DNA of 64,000 nucleotides from NCBI GenBank assembly GCA_035575715.1, contig DATLXN010000020.1, positions 124,001 to 188,000 on the forward strand, in the 5' to 3' direction. A program made the translations under genes and the position numbers. The stretch comes from JACCSI01 sp035575715 (GTDB taxonomy: Bacteria > Acidobacteriota > Vicinamibacteria > Vicinamibacterales > UBA2999). The first letter of the stretch is position 1. Every line of letters begins with the position of its first letter. The notes under the pieces were generated by a model. It was not told the DNA's origin, did no database searches, and was given only the letters and a program-made list of their open reading frames with translations. This document shows, piece by piece, positions 33,427-41,143 of this stretch.

Positions 33427-35049
33427 CTACTTGCCTACGTGACTTGCCCGTAGGTCCGCCAGCAGCCAGGTGGCACCATCAACTCGGACGGCTGCTGGAG
33501 GTGCGGCTACCGCAATAAAGTGGGTCGCCCAAGCCCCGGTGATCTCCAGACGCGACGTGCCTAGCGCGTTACCGTCAGGCGCCTCGACGCCCAGGTCCAC
33601 GTGCAATCGGTATAGCGGGCCGGGCTGAACCTGCGCGACCGTCACCTCGACTCCCTGGCGGTGCTGATCGTACTGCCAGGACGTCTCCAGGCGCGGGATG
33701 CCGCCGCGAGTCAGCCATTGGCTGAAGAACCACTGCAGGTCTTTCCCACTCGCGCGTTCCATCACCGCACGGAACTCATCGGTTGAGGCATTGGCATCCC
33801 GGTAACGGCGGTAATACTCCCGCAGTCCCGTCCAGAACATGTCGTCGCCGACTTCACCGCGCAGCATGTGCAACACCCAGCCGGCCTTTTCATACACCAA
33901 CGGACTGAGCAGCCCCGTTAGGTCGTCGATGTTCCGGTGAATGACCGGCGCGTCAGGGCGCTTGGTGGTGGCGGCAATAATCGCGTCACGATCCCGCCTC
34001 AGGGCTGCGACGAAGGCGTCGCGACCTTTGTCGTGTTCGGTAAACAACAACGCGAGATAAGTCGCGAAGCCTTCGCTGAGCCACACCTCATCCCAGTCGC
34101 GTTCGGTGACCGAGTTGCCAAACCATTGATGCGCGATCTCATGGACCACCGGCCCACGCCCGGCGGCGACCGCTTTCTCTCCGTAAAAGATGACTGTGGC
34201 GTTCTCCATCCCGCCGCCAAAGCCTGAGGCCTGCACGTTCGCCAGTTTGTCGTAAGGATAGGGACCGACGCGCCGGCTGAAAAAATCCAGCGCGCGACGC
34301 GAGGTCTCTTCAAATAACTGCCGCCCGGCGAGTCGGTCCTGTGGAAAGGTCCATGTTTGCAGCGGCACGCCGTGTACCAACCCCGCGTGATGCACATCAA
34401 ATCGCGCGACACCGACAGCAAACAGCCACGACGCAATCGGCACCAACTGCCGCCAATGCGTCCGGCGCCGTGCGTGGTCGAGATCGACTTCTTCGACCAG
34501 GACGCCGTTGGATGCCACCTGATACTGCGCCGGCGCCGTGACGATCATCTCGCCAGTGGCCTTGTCAGAAGGGTGATCGATCATCGGCAGCCAGTGGCGC
34601 GCGCGGTTGGGCCACCCCTCACTGAACATCACCTTGTCACCGTGGATATTGGTGAATGGCAGCAGACCATCAAGCGGGACCCCGGCGTAGCTGACGGTAA
34701 AGGTGACGTCCGTCGCCGACCCGCGATCGCCTGGCAGCGGCAGGCGGAGGCGGTTGGTGTCATGGACAAACTGCACCGGCGTCCCCGCCCGCGTTACCGC
34801 GCCGACCGTCATTCCTTTGCCGTCAATGGCGCTGACCAGGTCGAGCGCCACTTCGCGCGCCATCGGCTCAACACGGACCGTGACGTCGGCCTCGGCGTCG
34901 ATCCGATCGAGGGCGTCATTCAGCACGATGCGGAATCGATAGTGGACCGCGTCGACGCCTGGTTGCCGCGGATAGGTGTCCGCCGCCAGGTTCCACTCCG
35001 CAGCGATGCCGATGAGAACCACCGCTAAACAAATCGCGCGCATGCACAC
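33427..35049 (-). CDS. M1-family aminopeptidase, exported short form
   Basis: 540 residues. A signal peptide spans residues 1-23 (AICLAVVLIGIAA). The N-terminal beta saddle is followed by the catalytic domain. The zinc site HEIAHQWFGNSVTERDW ends with the third ligand in WLSEGFATYLA, spacing normal for gluzincins. The exopeptidase motif GAMEN is present as GGMEN. The C-terminal helical or superhelical domain of long M1 enzymes is missing. It cleaves N-terminal residues from peptides in the periplasm. The last residues (VGK, stop) fall in short 8-bp repeats of the GCCTAC type. Confidence 0.9.
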   Translation of the reverse strand: MCMRAICLAVVLIGIAAEWNLAADTYPRQPGVDAVHYRFRIVLNDALDRIDAEADVTVRVEPMAREVALDLVSAIDGKGMTVGAVTRAGTPVQFVHDTNRLRLPLPGDRGSATDVTFTVSYAGVPLDGLLPFTNIHGDKVMFSEGWPNRARHWLPMIDHPSDKATGEMIVTAPAQYQVASNGVLVEEVDLDHARRRTHWRQLVPIASWLFAVGVARFDVHHAGLVHGVPLQTWTFPQDRLAGRQLFEETSRRALDFFSRRVGPYPYDKLANVQASGFGGGMENATVIFYGEKAVAAGRGPVVHEIAHQWFGNSVTERDWDEVWLSEGFATYLALLFTEHDKGRDAFVAALRRDRDAIIAATTKRPDAPVIHRNIDDLTGLLSPLVYEKAGWVLHMLRGEVGDDMFWTGLREYYRRYRDANASTDEFRAVMERASGKDLQWFFSQWLTRGGIPRLETSWQYDQHRQGVEVTVAQVQPGPLYRLHVDLGVEAPDGNALGTSRLEITGAWATHFIAVAAPPAAVRVDGATWLLADLRASHVGK

Positions 35050-35053
35050 AGAT

Positions 35054-35152
35054 TAAAGGGCCTGCCCCTTTTCCGACAGATTTTTCGCAATTTCTGCAAC
35101 ATCTCGGCAATCCGTGCCGCAAACACGAAGGAAAAGGGGCAGGCCCTTTTTC
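35054..35152. repeat. REP-like inverted doublet (AAAGGGCCTGCCCCTTTTCC type)
   Basis: AAAGGGCCTGCCCCTTTTCC (35054-35073) and GGAAAAGGGGCAGGCCCTTT (35130-35149) are perfect inverted copies of 20 bp flanking about 57 bp. The doublet lies between the divergent M1 and histidine phosphatase genes. The right copy shares 16 bases with the element inside uvrC. The layout resembles BIME-type REP pairs. Confidence 0.8.
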
Positions 35153-35167
35153 CTGTACCCTGTCCGA

Positions 35168-35665
35168 ATGCAGCAGGTTCGAGCAGCCATCACCGCGGGT
35201 TTGATCATGTTCGCCGTGGCGACAACCGTGCACGCGCAGGCGACGTTCGTTGTCGTGCGTCATGCCGAGCGTGCTGACGCCGGCGCCCCGGTCAGCGATC
35301 CCGACCTCTCGGCCGCCGGCCATGCACGCGCCGCGTCGTTAGCCACGATGCTTCGCGACGCAAAGGTGACGGCGATCTATGTCACGCCATTGAAGCGGAC
35401 TCAGCAAACGGCCGCGCCAGTAGCCAAGGCGCTGGGTCTCACGCCGATCGTGCTACCAGCCGCCGACACCGCGGCATTGATTGCGGCACTTCAGCAGCAT
35501 CAGGGCACCGCCTTGGTCATCGGCCATTCCAACACCGTCCCCGACCTCGTGAAAGCACTCAGTGGTGTCGCCGTGACGGTTCGCGATACCGACTTCGATC
35601 ACCTGTTCGTGGTGTCGCGGCCGCTGGTTGGCTCCGCGTCGGTGCTGCAGCTCCATTATCAATAG
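35168..35665 (+). CDS. Exported histidine phosphatase-family protein
   Basis: 165 residues from the ATG at 35168; an open frame from 35114 runs through the REP copy and is discounted. A signal peptide spans residues 1-22 (ITAGLIMFAVATTVHAQ). The phosphohistidine motif is VVRHAERAD (RHxE), and the second His is in LVIGHSNTVPDLVKAL. Short SixA-like members act on phosphohistidine or small phosphoesters; the substrate here is unknown. The size fits a single domain. Confidence 0.85.
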   Translation: MQQVRAAITAGLIMFAVATTVHAQATFVVVRHAERADAGAPVSDPDLSAAGHARAASLATMLRDAKVTAIYVTPLKRTQQTAAPVAKALGLTPIVLPAADTAALIAALQQHQGTALVIGHSNTVPDLVKALSGVAVTVRDTDFDHLFVVSRPLVGSASVLQLHYQ

Positions 35666-35667
35666 CG

Positions 35668-36279
35668 CTAGCCGCGCGCCCGCGGGCCCGACACCGCCAG
35701 GCTGCCAGGCACGGTGCAGCGCCACAGTCGATCCGTGCCCAGCCGGATCCCGATGCGCGGGCTCCATTCGACATCGACCACGCGGTCGCCGCGGTCCTCG
35801 ATGGTCAAGGGACGCCTGGTCAAAGGCAGCAAGTTCTGCGCTAGCGAGATCCCCAACGCCGCCGTGAGATTTCCCGGTCCGCGACAGAGCTGGTGATCGG
35901 CGGGGATCGGCTTCCCGCTCCGCCATTTGGCGCGTGACCGGCGTGCCCGCATCAACTCGATTCCCTCGAGCGGTTCGAGTGCGCGAATCAACACCGCCGC
36001 GGGCCACCCATCGGCTTCAGTCACCGCGTTGACCAGATAATGCAGTCCGTAATTAAGATAAACGTAGGACATCCCGGGCGGGCCGTAGAGCGGCACATTG
36101 CGCGTGGTCCGACCCGGCGCCGCATGACAGGCCGGATCGTCTTCGCCGATGTAGGCCTCGACTTCGACGATGCGGCCGGAGGCGGTGCCGTCCGGCGTGC
36201 GGTGGACCAGGACCTTGCCGAGGAGTTCGCGCGCAACGTCGAGCGTCGGCCGCGCATAGAACGTTTGACGGAGGATCAT
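35668..36279 (-). CDS. mpg: 3-methyladenine DNA glycosylase (AAG/MPG type)
   Basis: 203 residues. It excises alkylated purines and hypoxanthine in base excision repair. Family blocks are ARELLGKVLVHRT, VEVEAYIGEDDPACHA (with the catalytic Glu), PPGMSYVYLNYGLHYLVNAV and LCRGPGNLTAALGI. The ATG at 36279 begins MILRQTFYARPTL. It ends 3 bp from the phosphatase stop (convergent), and uvrA lies 10 bp upstream on the same strand, so two DNA-repair genes sit together. Confidence 0.95.
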   Translation of the reverse strand: MILRQTFYARPTLDVARELLGKVLVHRTPDGTASGRIVEVEAYIGEDDPACHAAPGRTTRNVPLYGPPGMSYVYLNYGLHYLVNAVTEADGWPAAVLIRALEPLEGIELMRARRSRAKWRSGKPIPADHQLCRGPGNLTAALGISLAQNLLPLTRRPLTIEDRGDRVVDVEWSPRIGIRLGTDRLWRCTVPGSLAVSGPRARG

Positions 36280-36289
36280 TGATCACCAA

Positions 36290-39232
36290 TCACCCAATTC
36301 GTCTGCTGCCGGCGGCGAGGATCTCCTGAAGGTAGCGTCCGGTGTGTGAGCCGGGCATCTGCGCCACCTGTTCCGGCGTGCCCATCGCGATCACCGTGCC
36401 GCCGTCTTCGCCGCCTTCGGGCCCCAGGTCGATCAGCCAGTCGGCCACCTTGATCACGTCCAGGTTGTGCTCGATGACGACCAGCGTGTGGCCGGCCTCG
36501 AGCAGCTTGCGAAACGCCGCCAGCAGCTTGGCGATGTCGTCGAAATGCAGGCCGGTGGTCGGTTCGTCCAGGATATAGAGAAGCCGTTCTCCGCTATTCG
36601 ACGTCAGGTGCGCGGCGATCTTGATGCGTTGCGCTTCGCCGCCAGACAGCGTCGTGGCCGGCTGGCCGAGCCGCAGGTAGCCCAGGCCGATCTCGTCGAG
36701 CACTTGCAACCTGCGCAACACTTTCGGCGACCCGTTGAAAAACGTGAGCGCCTCACGCACGGTCATCTCGAGCACCTGGGTGATCGACTTGTTCTTGTAC
36801 TTGACCTCGAGCACCTGAGTCTTGAAGCGGCGGCCGTCGCAGTGCTCACACGGCACGAACACGTCCGCGAGAAACTGCATTTCGACGCGCACTTCGCCTT
36901 CGCCCTGGCACGCTTCGCAGCGTCCACCCGGCACGTTGAACGAAAAATGGCTGGCCGTCAGGCCACGCGACTTGGCGTCCTTGGTCGACGCAAACAACTC
37001 GCGGATCGGGTCGAACGCCTTGAGATAGGTGACCGGGTTCGAGCGCGGCGTCCGGCCGATCGGTTGCTGATCGACCAGCACCACGTCGCTGACCAGCTCG
37101 TGACCCTCGAGTCGCGCGTGACCGCCGACTTTGCGGTCCCAGTCGCCCTTGGCCCGCTTCATCGCGGCGTACAGGACATCATGCACCAGCGTCGACTTCC
37201 CGGAACCGCTGATGCCGGTCACCACGGTCAAGGTATTGAGCGGCACCTGGATGTCGACGTTCTTGAGGTTGTGCTCGGTCGCGCCAAACAACTTGATCCG
37301 CTGCGGCGATCCGCGCCGCCGCGTGGCCGGGACCTGAATGCCCAGCTCGCCACGCAAGTACTTGGCGGTCAACGACCGCGGCTCACGCATCAGTTCCTCG
37401 AGCGGCCCGGCAAAGATGACGCGGCCCCCGTGCTCGCCCGCGCCGAGGCCCATATCGATGATGTGGTCGGCAACGGTGATCATGTCGGCGTCGTGCTCGA
37501 CGACCAGCACCGTATTGCCCTGGTCGCGGAGCTGTCGCAGGATGGCGATCAGCCGCTGATTATCGCGGGGATGCAGGCCGATCGACGGCTCATCGAGCAC
37601 GTAGAGTGTGCCAACCAGTGCGGATCCCAGCGAGGTGGCGAGATTGATCCGTTGCGCTTCGCCACCGGACAGGGTCGAGGACAGCCGGTCGAGCGTCAGG
37701 TAGTCGAGACCGACATCAGACAGAAAACCAAGCCGGCGCTGAATCTCATTCAGCACTTTGTCGGCAATCGTCGCTTCCTTCTCGGTCAGCTGTAAGGCGC
37801 GGAAAAACACTTGCGCGTCGCGGACCGTCTGCGCCGACACGCGATCGATCGTCAGGCCGCCGACCCGGACGGCGCGCGCCTCCCGGCGCAGTCGCGTGCC
37901 GTTGCAGTCCGGACAAGTCAAATATCCCCGGTAGCGGCTGAGAAAGACGCGGACGTGGACTTTGTATTTCTTCCGCTCCAACCAGCGGAAAAACCCACGG
38001 ATGCCCTCGAAGTAATCGTCCCTCGACTTCGCTCGGGACGACCCTGAGCTTGTCGAAGGGTCGCCGTCGCCTTCGACAATGAAGTGCCGTTCGGTCTCGG
38101 AGAGCGCGCTCCATGCGACATCCAGCCGGACGCCGCGCAGCTTGGCCGCTCGCTTCAGCTCGGCGAGATACGATCGATAGTGCGGTTTGGTCCACGGCTC
38201 GATCGCGCCTTGATTCACCGACTTCGCCTGGTCCGGTATGACCAGGTCCATGTCGAGCTCGATGATGTTGCCAAAGCCATGGCAGGTGGGGCACGCACCA
38301 AACGGGTTGTTGAACGAAAACAGGCGTGGCTGCGGATCTTCGTAGGTAATGTGGCAGCCCCGGCACTCAAAGCGCTCGGAGAAGACGTGGACGACAGGTG
38401 GCTCGGCCATCTCGTAGGCCCACCCCGCACCGCCGCCTTCGCGATACGCCATCTCGATCGCATCGGTCAGCCGCGCCCGGATATCGCCTTCAAGGCGAAT
38501 GCGATCGATCACCACCTGAAGCGAGGGCTGATCGGCGAGCAATGCGACGTCGACCTCCTCGAGCCCGACCGCCTGCCCACCGACCAATAAACGGCCAAAC
38601 CCTTTCCGCCGCAGGCCGTCGAGCGTGGTTCGGATTGCATTGACCGAGCCCGCGCGTGGCGCGGACACCGCACCTGCTCCGTCATCCGCGTCGTCTTCAT
38701 CCTCCGCGGATCGCTCGACTGATGCGTCGGCGGACATTTCGACGATCGGCAATTCGAACCCGACAATCAATCGCGTCCCAGCGGCCAGTCCCAGAAGCTG
38801 CGTGGCGACCACTTCCGCGGTCTCGCGAATAACTTCCTGCCCGCACTGCCGGCAGAACGTCCGCCCCACGCGCGCAAACAGCAGCCGCATGTAATCGTGG
38901 ATTTCGGTGACCGTGCCGACCGTCGACCGCGGATTGCGAACGCTATTTTTCTGGCGGATGGCGATCGACGGGCAGATACCCTCGATGCTGTCGACATCGG
39001 GCTTTTCCATGCGCTCGAGGAACTGGCGCGCATACGCCGACAGCGACTCGACATACCGCCGCTGACCTTCGGCGTAGACGGTATCGAACGCGAGAGACGA
39101 CTTCCCCGACCCGCTGACCCCGGTGATCACAATCAGTTTGCCGGTCGGCAAACTGACGTCAACATTCTTCAGGTTGTGGGTGCGGGCGCCGCGGACGACG
39201 ATGGCGCCTGACTCGGGCGCGGCCGGCTGCAT
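36290..39232 (-). CDS. uvrA: Excinuclease ABC subunit A, with a palindromic-element insertion
   Basis: 980 residues from the ATG at 39232; the frame is open to 39286. It is the damage-sensing ATPase of nucleotide excision repair. Two ABC ATPases have Walker A GVSGSGKSSLAF and GISGSGKSTLVHD, signature LSGGEAQRINLA and LSGGEAQRIKIA, and zinc-cysteine groups near CRGCHITYED/CPTC and CEACQGEGEV/CEHC. Between HFIVEGDG and FEGIRGFFRWLERKKYK, at about residues 389-407, is an insertion reading DPSTSSGSSRAKSRDD, encoded by a known type of dispersed palindromic repeat (38017-38063). The frame and flanking motifs are intact. Confidence 0.96.
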   Translation of the reverse strand: MQPAAPESGAIVVRGARTHNLKNVDVSLPTGKLIVITGVSGSGKSSLAFDTVYAEGQRRYVESLSAYARQFLERMEKPDVDSIEGICPSIAIRQKNSVRNPRSTVGTVTEIHDYMRLLFARVGRTFCRQCGQEVIRETAEVVATQLLGLAAGTRLIVGFELPIVEMSADASVERSAEDEDDADDGAGAVSAPRAGSVNAIRTTLDGLRRKGFGRLLVGGQAVGLEEVDVALLADQPSLQVVIDRIRLEGDIRARLTDAIEMAYREGGGAGWAYEMAEPPVVHVFSERFECRGCHITYEDPQPRLFSFNNPFGACPTCHGFGNIIELDMDLVIPDQAKSVNQGAIEPWTKPHYRSYLAELKRAAKLRGVRLDVAWSALSETERHFIVEGDGDPSTSSGSSRAKSRDDYFEGIRGFFRWLERKKYKVHVRVFLSRYRGYLTCPDCNGTRLRREARAVRVGGLTIDRVSAQTVRDAQVFFRALQLTEKEATIADKVLNEIQRRLGFLSDVGLDYLTLDRLSSTLSGGEAQRINLATSLGSALVGTLYVLDEPSIGLHPRDNQRLIAILRQLRDQGNTVLVVEHDADMITVADHIIDMGLGAGEHGGRVIFAGPLEELMREPRSLTAKYLRGELGIQVPATRRRGSPQRIKLFGATEHNLKNVDIQVPLNTLTVVTGISGSGKSTLVHDVLYAAMKRAKGDWDRKVGGHARLEGHELVSDVVLVDQQPIGRTPRSNPVTYLKAFDPIRELFASTKDAKSRGLTASHFSFNVPGGRCEACQGEGEVRVEMQFLADVFVPCEHCDGRRFKTQVLEVKYKNKSITQVLEMTVREALTFFNGSPKVLRRLQVLDEIGLGYLRLGQPATTLSGGEAQRIKIAAHLTSNSGERLLYILDEPTTGLHFDDIAKLLAAFRKLLEAGHTLVVIEHNLDVIKVADWLIDLGPEGGEDGGTVIAMGTPEQVAQMPGSHTGRYLQEILAAGSRRIG
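38017..38063. repeat. Dispersed palindromic element inserted in frame in uvrA
   Basis: Two adjacent hairpins are present: CGTCCC...GGGACG (38017-38040) and ACCCT...AGGGT (38041-38061). On the minus strand it contains CCTTCGACAAGCTCAGGG, a repeat seen in many unrelated bacterial genomes. In this frame it encodes PSTSSGSSRAKSRD; the other frames give the familiar FDKLR/SEVEG and LRQAQGRPERSRG peptides. Confidence 0.85.
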
Positions 39233-39306
39233 GGTAGTTCGCTGACTGAGTGCTACAGGCGCGGCCGATGCCGCCCCTGGTAACATTTCATCGTATCAGA
39301 AACGAC

Positions 39307-40173
39307 CTACCGCACCGTCTTACGAGAGGACGATGCGGCGGCGCCCGAAGACCCGGTGCATTCGATCATCGTCGGCGAGGGCGACTCCTGCAGCGAGATG
39401 CCGGTGCGCAGGAAGTCGGCAGACTGCCAGGGTTTTGAGGCATCCGGACAGCCTTGAACGATGACGGTGGTCGCCTCGGCATCCGTACCGTCGTGTCCCC
39501 AGTTGTAGAGCCACTCAGCGTCGCGCTGCAGCAAACGCACGCAGCCGTGGCTGCCGGCGCGACCGGGCAGCGAATATTGATGAAAGGCAATCCCCCGGGT
39601 CGGAATGAAGTTGAAGTACCACTCGAGGTACCAGGAGGGGTCGACCGAGCTGGTGTGACCCCGTGAGCGCCACGACATTTCGAACAGGCCGGCGGGTGTC
39701 TTGCCGCCTTCACCCGTGCTGACTGGACCCCAACGCACGAGTTGGCCGAACTCATATGCGCCGAAGGCCTGCGCCGCCTGGTCGACCACGATGGTCTGCG
39801 CTGTTGAGGCTGCCCAGCGATATTCCTGCGGGAACGGACTGAACACCAGCTCATCGTCTGACCACGCCGCTGGCATGACCACGGCGTTGAGACGTTTTAG
39901 ACGCGGACCGTCGATGCGATTGAGCTTTTCCAGTAGAGCGATCTGGGAGGCGTTCAGCCCCTCCAACCGCGAGGGCACCGCCGCATTCGAGGAAACAAGG
40001 GTGCTCGCTTTGCGAATCCGACGTTGCGCGGCGCGCGATTCGATGACAAACGACGCGCCGTTGGGCGCGACGATCGCGTCGGGCGCGAGAGTTACGGACG
40101 CCAGCTCTTGCGCAAAGCTGGGGCTTGGGAGTGCGGCGAGTAGAAAAGTGACGAGCCAGAATGATTGCTTCAT
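39307..40173 (-). CDS. Exported L,D-transpeptidase (YkuD domain)
   Basis: 288 residues. A signal peptide spans residues 1-22 (LVTFLLAALPSPSFAQ). The YkuD catalytic region is visible as GIAFHQYSLPGRAGSHGCVRL, with the active Cys and the two His of HxnSHGC. A helical N-terminal region of about 100 residues (ASQIALLEKLNRIDG) precedes it. It cross-links peptidoglycan through meso-diaminopimelate or anchors proteins to it. The C-terminus holds several Ser/Ala and two Cys residues of unclear role. Confidence 0.9.
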   Translation of the reverse strand: MKQSFWLVTFLLAALPSPSFAQELASVTLAPDAIVAPNGASFVIESRAAQRRIRKASTLVSSNAAVPSRLEGLNASQIALLEKLNRIDGPRLKRLNAVVMPAAWSDDELVFSPFPQEYRWAASTAQTIVVDQAAQAFGAYEFGQLVRWGPVSTGEGGKTPAGLFEMSWRSRGHTSSVDPSWYLEWYFNFIPTRGIAFHQYSLPGRAGSHGCVRLLQRDAEWLYNWGHDGTDAEATTVIVQGCPDASKPWQSADFLRTGISLQESPSPTMIECTGSSGAAASSSRKTVR

Positions 40174-40414
40174 TACGACTACCCCGCGTTAGTGGAACCG
40201 GCCAACACGGAGTGATAGTCCAATAACCGTGCCTAAATTCCGTGCAGTCTGGCGTTCGAGTTGGCATCGTCGATGCAAGGATGGGAGAGGCGCCTCGCTC
40301 GGTAGGGACGAATCCTTCGGGCCCGTGTCGGCGTCATATACCTGTCCCGGCAGTTCTGGACGTAGTACCTGTCCCGGCAGTTCGGGACGTAGATTGGACA
40401 AGGAGTCCTTTGTA
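40174..40414. other. 241-bp spacer between L,D-transpeptidase and the barrel gene
   Basis: The region divides two divergent genes and must hold both promoters. Apart from the tandem 27-bp hairpin unit at 40339-40392 and a Shine-Dalgarno AAGGAG at about 40400, nothing could be assigned. A frame open from 40229 runs in phase into the barrel gene, but it lacks a start signal and covers the repeat. Confidence 0.6.
40339..40392. repeat. Tandem 27-bp repeat with GTCCCG-CGGGAC stem-loop
   Basis: Two 27-bp copies lie side by side (40339-40365 and 40366-40392), differing by one base. The second copy contains GTCCCGGCAGTTCGGGAC, a 6-bp perfect stem with a GCAGTT loop; the first has one mismatch. They sit immediately upstream of the barrel gene's ribosome-binding site, in its presumed 5' untranslated region. 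Confidence 0.8.
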
Positions 40415-41047
40415 ATGACCTCATCAATGGCGAACGGCCTACGTGCAGTAGTAATAGCGCTCGGACTCTTCGGTGCGGCGACCCCCGCATCCGCGGATTG
40501 GCTGTTGACCCCGTACGTCGGTGTGACGTTCGGCGGCAACGCAAACTTCGGTGACGTGGGCGACTTCGAAGACAACTTCGAGAAGCGCGTCACTTTTGGT
40601 GGCAGCGCGGCCTGGATGGGCGCCGGGATCATTGGATTCGAAGCAGACCTCGGCGTCACGCCGAACTTCTTTGGGGACACCGCTGGCCAGGGCAATTTCG
40701 ATTTCGGCGACAACAACGTCACGACGTTAATGGGCAACCTGATCGTCGGCGCGCCCATTGGCGGGACGACTGGCAAGAGCTTCCGTCCCTATGGTTCGGG
40801 AGGCATTGGCCTGCTCCGCACCAACGTGGACGGTGGCAGCCTGTTCGACGACTTGAGCACCAATGAGCTGGGCTTAAACATCGGCGGCGGCGCGCATTTC
40901 TTCTTCTCTGACAATGTCGGCCTGCGTGGCGACGTCCGGTATTTCCGTGGCCTGCAAAAGGGCGACGACGGCGGCGACGATTTCGACCTCGAGGACTTTG
41001 ACTTCTGGCGCGGAACGATTGGCGTGACCTTCCGCTTCGGCGGCTAA
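40415..41047 (+). CDS. Small outer-membrane beta-barrel protein
   Basis: 210 residues from the ATG at 40415, supported by AAGGAG nine bases upstream. A signal peptide ends near AATPASA (residue 26). The mature part alternates hydrophobic and polar residues in short strands (WLLTPYVGVTFGG, VGLRGDVRYFRGL, WRGTIGVTFRFGG) and ends in an aromatic-containing strand, as OmpA-like eight-stranded barrels do. Gly/Asp-rich loops (GDDGGDDFDLEDFDF) may bind divalent ions. The exact role is unknown. A strong terminator follows at 41070. Confidence 0.8.
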   Translation: MTSSMANGLRAVVIALGLFGAATPASADWLLTPYVGVTFGGNANFGDVGDFEDNFEKRVTFGGSAAWMGAGIIGFEADLGVTPNFFGDTAGQGNFDFGDNNVTTLMGNLIVGAPIGGTTGKSFRPYGSGGIGLLRTNVDGGSLFDDLSTNELGLNIGGGAHFFFSDNVGLRGDVRYFRGLQKGDDGGDDFDLEDFDFWRGTIGVTFRFGG

Positions 41048-41069
41048 CACGCTCTGAGCGGCGAACTCC

Positions 41070-41109
41070 AAGGCGGAAGGAAGATGGTTCTTCTTTCCGC
41101 CTTTTCTTT
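41070..41109 (+). terminator. Rho-independent terminator after the barrel gene
   Basis: AAGGCGGAAGGAAGA (41070-41084) pairs with TCTTCTTTCCGCCTT (41089-41103), 15 positions with a single G-T wobble and a 4-base loop. A T-rich tail (TTCTTTG) follows. It is placed 22 bp after the barrel gene stop and insulates egtB from it. Confidence 0.85.
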
Positions 41110-41143
41110 GTCCATTCTCCCGTCTGCGTAATCTGAGTAATCT

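Noticed and set aside
36467..37795. 442-codon plus-strand frame inside uvrA
   Set aside because: Antisense to well-conserved UvrA ATPase motifs; no start signal and no family features.
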